A DNA stretch of 5,557 bases from the NCBI GenBank assembly GCA_013298325.1, contig JAAFHJ010000352.1, forward strand, positions 1-5,557, written 5' to 3'. The stretch is from Myxococcales bacterium (lineage in GTDB: Bacteria > Myxococcota_A > Polyangia > Polyangiales > Polyangiaceae). The translations under genes were made by a program, and so were the position numbers. Below, piece by piece: positions 1 to 5,557 of this stretch. Every line of letters starts with the position of its first letter. Position 1 is the first letter of the stretch. The notes beneath the pieces were generated by a model. That model worked only from the letters and a program-made list of their open reading frames with translations, made no database searches and had not been told where the DNA came from.

Positions 1-1
1 C

Positions 2-115
2 GCTGCCGCGACTAGCTCTGGCACCGCGAGACAAAAGTCAACGATACCGGTGCCTTTGATCGCGGCGGTTCTGGTCGTCCTCGCTGCCCTCGGCTGGTTT
101 CTCGCCCACCGGTGA
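2..115 (+). CDS. 3' end of a gene encoding a protein with a C-terminal membrane helix (partial)
   Basis: Frame 2 is open from the window edge to a TGA at 113-115, giving 37 visible residues. The first 14 or so are Ala/Ser/Thr-rich and polar (ending ARQKST). They are followed by a strongly hydrophobic run, IPVPLIAAVLVVLAALGWFL, and a short basic end, AHR. This is what a C-terminal transmembrane helix looks like, with a small basic tail that probably sits in the cytoplasm. The start and the functional domains lie outside the window, so the product cannot be named. A GTG at 112-114 overlaps the stop by four bases (GTGA), the same junction as between the isomerase and hydrolase genes farther right. 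It could be a tail-anchored or multi-pass membrane protein. I am fairly sure the frame is real because of the clean helix, but 37 codons is limited evidence. Confidence 0.6.
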   Translation, partial: AAATSSGTARQKSTIPVPLIAAVLVVLAALGWFLAHR

Positions 116-243
116 CGGGACCGCCGGCCGAACGGCGTCGCGAGCGACCGCGGGCCCACAAATCCCCGGGCCCGAGGAGAACGTGCCGGCAGGTACCGAC
201 GACCGGGGATTTCCCGGTAGGAATCTGGTACTCGCGCCCCTAA
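112..243 (+). CDS. Possible 43-residue ORF overlapping the upstream stop; short gene or gene remnant
   Basis: A GTG overlapping the preceding TGA opens a 43-codon frame ending in TAA at 241-243. The predicted peptide starts MTGPPAERRRERPRAHK, and the rest has no recognisable domain. Residues 9-17 (RRERPRAHK) match residues 13-21 (RRERRRAHK) of the membrane-anchored hydrolase at 4474-5352 in 8 of 9 positions. The underlying DNA matches at 25 of 27 bases. In the hydrolase a membrane helix follows this basic stretch; here none does. It may be a small gene, a decayed remnant of a related gene start, or simply an open frame in GC-rich DNA. No ribosome binding site is evident, so translation would depend on coupling to the upstream gene. 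Other frames across this stretch are also open, which lowers confidence. Confidence 0.22.
   Translation: MTGPPAERRRERPRAHKSPGPRRTCRQVPTTGDFPVGIWYSRP
135..161 (+). repeat. 27-base direct repeat, copy 1
   Basis: This copy matches 4509-4535 at 25 of 27 bases, differing only at 145 (C here, A there) and 149 (C here, G there). Both copies begin GCGTCGCGAG and end GCGGGCCCACAA. This copy also contains a small perfect inverted repeat (GTCGC, GA, GCGAC at 137-148), which is broken in the second copy. It lies about 20 bases after a gene's stop codon. Confidence 0.6.
151..218 (+). other. Cluster of three mutually competing hairpins
   Basis: Three perfect inverted repeats overlap here. The first pairs 151-157 (CGGGCCC) with 168-174 around a 10-base loop. 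The second pairs 160-169 (AAATCCCCGG) with 203-212 (CCGGGGATTT) around a 33-base loop. The third pairs 202-207 (ACCGGG) with 213-218 (CCCGGT) around a 5-base loop. The first and third can form together, but both exclude the second. No run of T follows, so this is not a standard intrinsic terminator. It could shape the 3' end of the upstream transcript or the leader of acnA, or be a by-product of GC-rich sequence. Confidence 0.35.
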
Positions 244-388
244 GAGGCACTGCGTCAAGCAGCGTCTATCCCGGATTCTGACGGTCCCCGCCACTCCACC
301 ACCGCGGAAACGCGAATGGCGAGGTCCCCCGAATTCATCACAAGGTTGGCGGTTCTCCGCGTCGGTCGCGGGGGCGCGCCGGCCGTCA

Positions 389-406
389 CGCCGAGTTCGC
401 TCGGCG
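389..406 (+). promoter_or_regulatory. Stable TTCG-loop hairpin just upstream of the acnA ribosome binding site
   Basis: A perfect 7-base-pair stem (CGCCGAG at 389-395 with CTCGGCG at 400-406) closes a TTCG tetraloop at 396-399. It ends four bases before the purine-rich GAGGG (411-415) that serves as the acnA Shine-Dalgarno site. In mRNA this would be a compact leader hairpin that could protect the 5' region or affect ribosome access. The closing pair is G-C rather than the C-G that gives UUCG loops their exceptional stability. A regulatory role is inference. Confidence 0.45.
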
Positions 407-424
407 CCGCGAGGGAACCCACCG

Positions 425-3163
<2,739 letters not shown>

Positions 3164-3183
3164 TTCAAAAAATCGCCGAATCG

Positions 3184-3222
3184 GAAACCCCCTAGCCCCG
3201 CAAGGAGCTAGGGGGTTTCTTC
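3184..3222. terminator. Bidirectional intrinsic terminator between acnA and the sirtuin gene
   Basis: A perfect 12-base-pair stem (AAACCCCCTAGC at 3185-3196 with GCTAGGGGGTTT at 3207-3218) is extended by a G-C pair at its base (3184/3219). Inside, after one mismatch, two C-G pairs close a GCAA (GNRA-type) tetraloop at 3200-3203. For acnA the stem runs into TTTCTTCC. Read from the minus strand the arm ends in TTT, and a run of six T (plus-strand A at 3167-3172) lies farther on. The hairpin begins a few bases from the sirtuin stop, so it probably ends both convergent transcripts. Confidence 0.88.
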
Positions 3223-3224
3223 CG

Positions 3225-3992
3225 TCAAACGCCCAAAAGGGCCGGGACGATCTCGGTGGCGCGGCCGAGGTGGAGTTCGTCGAAGGAATCGGCGTTCTCA
3301 GGGCGCTCGAGGCCGACGTAGACGGAGCGGACCGACTCCCCCTGGGATTGCCGGTAGCGGATCTCGCGGACAAGGCCGGCGGCCGGGTAGACGGCGCCGG
3401 AACTTCCGATCGTTACAAACAGGCTGCAGGCCTGGACGCGCCGCTTGATGGTGTGCATCTCAAAGGGGATTTCTCCGAACCATACAATGTGTGGTCGCTG
3501 GAGGCTCCCGCAGGGGCAGCGTGGCAAGTCTTCGAAATCGCAGCGTTCGTCGTAGAATGGCTCCTCGGTACAGGCCTCTCGCGAGCAACGCGTCTTGAAG
3601 AGTTCGCCGTGCATGGCGCAAATGATCGACGTCGAAGCGCTTCGCAACTGGCCGCCCGTTTGTGCCTCCTCGGCCGCCTTCTGGTGGAGCGGATCGACGT
3701 TCTGCGTTGCCAGGAAGAGCCGATCGCCGAGGCGCGACCCAAGCTGCGCGAGGGCGCGGTGGGCGGCGTTCGGAATGACGGCAAGCGCCGCCTTGCGACG
3801 GGCCGCATAGAAGCGCCAGACGAGCTCGGGATTCGCCGCAAACCCGCCTGGGGAAGCGACCTCCTCGACCTTGTGATTCTCCCAGAGCCCGCCGGCGTCG
3901 CGGAACGTCGCGATCCCACTTTCGGCGCTAATTCCGGCGCCGGTGAGGACGAAGAGCTGGGTGTGATCGTCGATGGGGAGTGGGGCGGTCAT
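3225..3992 (-). CDS. Sir2-family NAD-dependent protein deacylase (class III, CobB/SIRT5-like)
   Basis: Sirtuins remove acyl groups from protein lysines using NAD+, releasing nicotinamide and O-acyl-ADP-ribose. The 255-residue cytosolic product shows the family signatures in order: GAGISAESGI (18-27), FRD and GLW (30-37), TQNVDPLH (96-103), catalytic H128 in MHGELF, FGEIP (172-176) and IGSSGAVYPAAG (195-206). Y62 and R65 in FYAARR match the Tyr/Arg pair that lets SIRT5 and E. coli CobB accept negatively charged acyl groups such as succinyl. Candidate zinc ligands are C136, C141, C159 and C161, with the last pair spaced CPC rather than the common CxxC. The segment between TQNVDPLH and the catalytic His is about ten residues longer than in CobB (AAEEAQTGGQLRSAS). 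The ATG is supported by AGGA (complement of 4000-4003) seven bases upstream. The gene is convergent with acnA and divergent from the isomerase. Substrates cannot be read from the sequence. Confidence 0.95.
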   Translation of the reverse strand: MTAPLPIDDHTQLFVLTGAGISAESGIATFRDAGGLWENHKVEEVASPGGFAANPELVWRFYAARRKAALAVIPNAAHRALAQLGSRLGDRLFLATQNVDPLHQKAAEEAQTGGQLRSASTSIICAMHGELFKTRCSREACTEEPFYDERCDFEDLPRCPCGSLQRPHIVWFGEIPFEMHTIKRRVQACSLFVTIGSSGAVYPAAGLVREIRYRQSQGESVRSVYVGLERPENADSFDELHLGRATEIVPALLGV

Positions 3993-4076
3993 CCGTCGAT
4001 CCTAGCCGCCGTCGGCGACGACAGGGACGTCCGCCGGTGGCGTGCGTGGCGGTTCCATGATTGAAGCCGTCGGGAA

Positions 4077-4098
4077 GTCGGCGGCAGGTTCCGCCGGC
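4077..4098 (+). other. Inverted repeat in the sirtuin-isomerase intergenic gap
   Basis: CGGCGG (4079-4084) pairs with CCGCCG (4091-4096) around the 6-base loop CAGGTT, extendable by a G-T and a G-C pair. It lies in the 158-base gap (3993-4150) between two divergently transcribed genes, which should contain both promoters. It could be an operator or a leader hairpin, or chance in GC-rich DNA. I saw no convincing -35/-10 elements in this gap for either direction. Confidence 0.3.
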
Positions 4099-4150
4099 AC
4101 ACTCAACGGCCGCGCGTCGCCGTGGCCCTGAAATCGGGAGATCCAGCGTT

Positions 4151-4477
4151 ATGAGCCAGCTTCAGATCGACGTGCTTCGTGAAGGGACCGGGGAAGAGGC
4201 GAAGGCCGGGCACGCCGTAAGCGTGCACTATACAGGTACCCTGACCGACGGGAAGAAGTTCGACAGCTCCCACGATCGTAAGGAGCCCTTCACCTTCGCC
4301 CTCGGCAAGCGCCAGGTGATCGAGGGCTGGGACAAGGGGGTTGCCGGCATGAAAGTCGGCGAAAAGCGCAAGCTTACGATCCCCTCGACGATGGCCTACG
4401 GCCCCGGCGGCATCCCCGGCGTGATCCCGCCGAACGCCACCCTCGTGTTTGAAGTCGAGCTCCTCGGCGTCAAGTGA
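4151..4477 (+). CDS. FKBP-type peptidyl-prolyl cis-trans isomerase
   Basis: This single-domain, FKBP12-like protein of 108 residues catalyses cis-trans isomerisation of Xaa-Pro bonds and may also act as a folding helper. It has no signal peptide or membrane segment, so it is probably cytoplasmic. The residues lining the FK506-binding active site of human FKBP12 are all present, shifted by one: Y27, F37, D38, F47, V56, I57, W60, Y83 and F100. They lie in the hallmark segments VHYTGTLTDGKKFDSS, VIEGWDKGVAGMKVGEKRKL and IPPNATLVFEVELL. The ATG at 4151 is chosen because the protein then matches FKBP12 almost end to end, and GGAG lies at 4137-4140, ten bases upstream. A longer reading from TTG at 4061 would add 30 residues with no family match. 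Its stop overlaps the GTG start of the hydrolase gene by four bases, indicating a shared transcript. Confidence 0.95.
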   Translation: MSQLQIDVLREGTGEEAKAGHAVSVHYTGTLTDGKKFDSSHDRKEPFTFALGKRQVIEGWDKGVAGMKVGEKRKLTIPSTMAYGPGGIPGVIPPNATLVFEVELLGVK

Positions 4478-5352
4478 GTGACAAAGGCCCGTCCGTTCGC
4501 GACGATCAGCGTCGCGAGAGACGGCGGGCCCACAAGGACAGGGGCCGGCCCATGATCTTCGCGTTGGCCGCGTTGGTCGCGGTGTACGGCCTCTATGCCG
4601 CTTTCGTGGCGCGCAATCAGAATCGAGCCGTCTTTCCAGGGGCGTTTCAGGCGCCCCCCGGTGGGCAACTCGTTGGCGGCTCGCGACGCCCCTCGGAAGC
4701 GCCGGGGGCGCTCGTCTTCGAGCCGTCGGGCGCGCCTAGCGAAGCCGTCGCCTTCCTGTTTCACGGCAACTTTGAGCGCGCGGCTGGCGATGAGGCTGCC
4801 GTTCGCTTCTACCTCCAGCAGGGGTATGCCGTCGTCGCCATCGAGTATCCGGGCTATGAAAACCCTGGAAGTAACGACGTATTTGCCCTCTCTCCCGCCT
4901 ATCCGCAGGCGGTGATCGACGACGCCTTCGCGACGGTCCGCGCTCTGCGCCGCACGCGTACGCTCCTGGATGGGCGGTCGATCGGTGGGTTCGTCGCCGT
5001 CGCCGTCGCGCGCAAGCTCCTCGCGGAGCATCCATCCGCCGCTCCCGTCGAAGCGCTCGTCCTCCGCTCGACCGGGGCACGGCTCTGCGATCGTGCGTGG
5101 TCGGTCGGACTCCCGCCGTTCCTCTGCCGCGTCCCCTACGACAATCGCACAATTCCTGGCGAATTTCCCATATTCGTCGTTCACGGAACGGCCGATGAGA
5201 TCTTCCCGGTCGCCGAGGCGCGTCGCATCTCGCCGCCGAGCCCGCGCGGTGAAATCCTTGAAATTGAAGGGGGAATGCACAATACGACGCGCTTCCCCTC
5301 CGAGGAACTCGCGCGGTTTCTCGCAAAGAATGGCTTTAAGAATCCTGAATAA
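4474..5352 (+). CDS. Membrane-anchored alpha/beta hydrolase (BEM46/ABHD-like serine hydrolase)
   Basis: The 292-residue product has a very basic N-terminus (RRERRRAHKDRGR, 13-25), one hydrophobic helix (about 27-46) and then an alpha/beta-hydrolase domain. By the positive-inside rule the N-terminus stays in the cytoplasm and the catalytic domain faces the periplasm. Visible catalytic elements are the HGN oxyanion motif (97-99), nucleophile S169 in GRSIG (167-171), acid D241 in HGTADEIFP and H269 in GGMHNT. C205 and C218 in the region before the acid could form a disulfide in the periplasm. The substrate is unknown; an esterase, lipase or thioesterase role is possible. The GTG start overlaps the isomerase stop (GTGA) and has no clear ribosome binding site, implying translational coupling. 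An alternative ATG at 4552 (M27), preceded by AGGGG with 7-base spacing, would remove the basic tail. I prefer the GTG because of the overlap and the membrane topology. Confidence 0.88.
   Translation: MSDKGPSVRDDQRRERRRAHKDRGRPMIFALAALVAVYGLYAAFVARNQNRAVFPGAFQAPPGGQLVGGSRRPSEAPGALVFEPSGAPSEAVAFLFHGNFERAAGDEAAVRFYLQQGYAVVAIEYPGYENPGSNDVFALSPAYPQAVIDDAFATVRALRRTRTLLDGRSIGGFVAVAVARKLLAEHPSAAPVEALVLRSTGARLCDRAWSVGLPPFLCRVPYDNRTIPGEFPIFVVHGTADEIFPVAEARRISPPSPRGEILEIEGGMHNTTRFPSEELARFLAKNGFKNPE
4509..4535 (+). repeat. 27-base direct repeat, copy 2, inside the hydrolase start
   Basis: This copy matches 135-161 at 25 of 27 bases. It encodes the basic stretch RRERRRAH just before the membrane helix of the hydrolase. 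If the gene actually starts at the ATG at 4552, the repeat would lie in its leader instead. Base changes relative to copy 1 are CGA to AGA (Arg unchanged) and CCG to CGG (Pro to Arg). Just beyond the repeat, AAA becomes AAG (Lys unchanged). Confidence 0.6.
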
Positions 5353-5376
5353 TTGCGAATTGAAGAGCGTGAGGCT

Positions 5377-5557
5377 TTAGCGGGCTGCTGGGTACTTCCC
5401 GAGCTTCCGCTGGAGGGACCGCCGGTGGAGCCCGAGCGCCTTCGCCGCCTGGCTCACGTTGTGGTCGCAGGCGACGAGGACCCGCTGAATGTGCTCCCAC
5501 TCGACGCGCGCCAGCGACGGGACCCCATGGAGGTCGTCCTCCGGTTCTGTGGCCGCG
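5377..5557 (-). CDS. RegA/PrrA/ActR-family response regulator, C-terminal part
   Basis: The minus strand is open from the right edge to a TAA at 5377-5379, giving 59 residues. The visible part holds the Fis-type helix-turn-helix of this family: VEWEHIQRVLVACDHN followed by VSQAAKALGLHRRSLQRKL and a short tail, GKYPAAR. The WEHIQRVL and HRRSLQRKL blocks are characteristic of RegA/PrrA/ActR effectors. These form two-component systems with a RegB/PrrB-type membrane sensor kinase and control photosynthesis, respiration and other redox-linked genes in alphaproteobacteria; related regulators occur elsewhere. An acidic linker (ATEPEDDLHG) precedes the domain, consistent with a hinge after the receiver domain, which lies outside the window. 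The gene is convergent with the hydrolase gene, with 24 bases between the stops and no hairpin terminator in that gap. The family call is firm, but the signal sensed and the target genes are not visible. Confidence 0.85.
   Translation of the reverse strand, partial: AATEPEDDLHGVPSLARVEWEHIQRVLVACDHNVSQAAKALGLHRRSLQRKLGKYPAAR

Larger units (their letters stand above)
116..424. other. Intergenic region upstream of acnA, structured, no convincing full gene
   Basis: This 309-base stretch lies between the end of the left-edge gene and the aconitase start. It holds the doubtful short ORF, one copy of the 27-base direct repeat (135-161), a cluster of competing inverted repeats (151-218) and a TTCG-loop stem (389-406). 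I saw no tRNA-like fold, no convincing -35/-10 pair and no T-rich terminator tail. The acnA promoter is presumably somewhere here but cannot be pinpointed by eye. Confidence 0.6.

Noticed and set aside
38..250. A 70-codon minus-strand frame over the left intergenic region
   Set aside because: It runs antisense to the membrane-helix coding end at 2-115, is rich in Arg, Pro and Gly, and shows no domain.
116..424. Iron-responsive-element-like hairpin upstream of aconitase
   Set aside because: I looked for the CAGTG loop sequence and did not find it. The hairpins present do not resemble that element.
3270..4064. 264-codon plus-strand frame opposite the sirtuin gene
   Set aside because: It is antisense to a gene with full sirtuin motifs and has no recognisable domain of its own.
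4057..4131. A 24-codon ATG frame upstream of the isomerase, as a possible leader peptide
   Set aside because: It has no ribosome binding site, no regulatory codon run and no hairpin-terminator arrangement, so it is probably chance.
4061..4150. N-terminal extension of the isomerase from TTG at 4061
   Set aside because: The extra 30 residues do not match the FKBP family, whereas the ATG at 4151 gives the standard length and has a purine-rich site upstream.
4396..5280. 294-codon minus-strand frame opposite the hydrolase gene
   Set aside because: It is a shadow of the hydrolase, which has its catalytic triad on the plus strand. The reverse reading is charged and low in complexity.
5379..5411. 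Inverted repeat AGCGG/CCGCT as a terminator for the hydrolase gene
   Set aside because: It has only five pairs, a long loop and no T-run, and it lies inside the coding end of the convergent regulator gene.

Overview
The window is GC-rich throughout and reads as an ordinary chromosomal stretch of a Gram-negative bacterium. The aconitase is the AcnA/IRP1 type common in proteobacteria, and the right edge carries the tail of a RegA/PrrA/ActR-family response regulator. Together with the GC content this suits a proteobacterium or a relative such as Myxococcota (former Deltaproteobacteria). That placement is inference, not something the sequence proves.

Layout, left to right. Bases 2-115 are the 3' end of a plus-strand gene whose product ends in a C-terminal membrane helix. 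Bases 116-424 hold no convincing full-length gene. They contain a possible 43-codon ORF, several competing hairpins, one copy of a 27-base direct repeat, and a perfect stem with a TTCG loop just before the ribosome binding site of the next gene. Bases 425-3163 encode aconitase AcnA, with all three iron-sulfur cysteines. A strong hairpin terminator lies in the 61-base gap between acnA and a convergent sirtuin deacylase gene (3225-3992, minus strand). After a 158-base divergent gap come an FKBP-type peptidyl-prolyl isomerase (4151-4477) and a membrane-anchored alpha/beta hydrolase (4474-5352). These two overlap by four bases and probably form a two-gene operon. The last 181 bases encode, on the minus strand, the DNA-binding C-terminus of the RegA/PrrA-like regulator.

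How the genes may work together: AcnA is a TCA-cycle enzyme, the sirtuin is an NAD-dependent protein deacylase, and RegA/PrrA-type regulators commonly control redox and respiratory metabolism. A central-metabolism theme is therefore possible, but the genes are in separate transcription units and no direct functional link can be read from the DNA. The isomerase-hydrolase pair is the only arrangement suggesting co-expression.

I found no mobile element, CRISPR array, tRNA or rRNA, and no clear new defence or biosynthetic system. The least expected signal is the 27-base direct repeat (25 of 27 identical). One copy lies near the left edge and the other inside the start of the hydrolase gene. Both are in the same frame relative to GTG starts that overlap the preceding stop codon.
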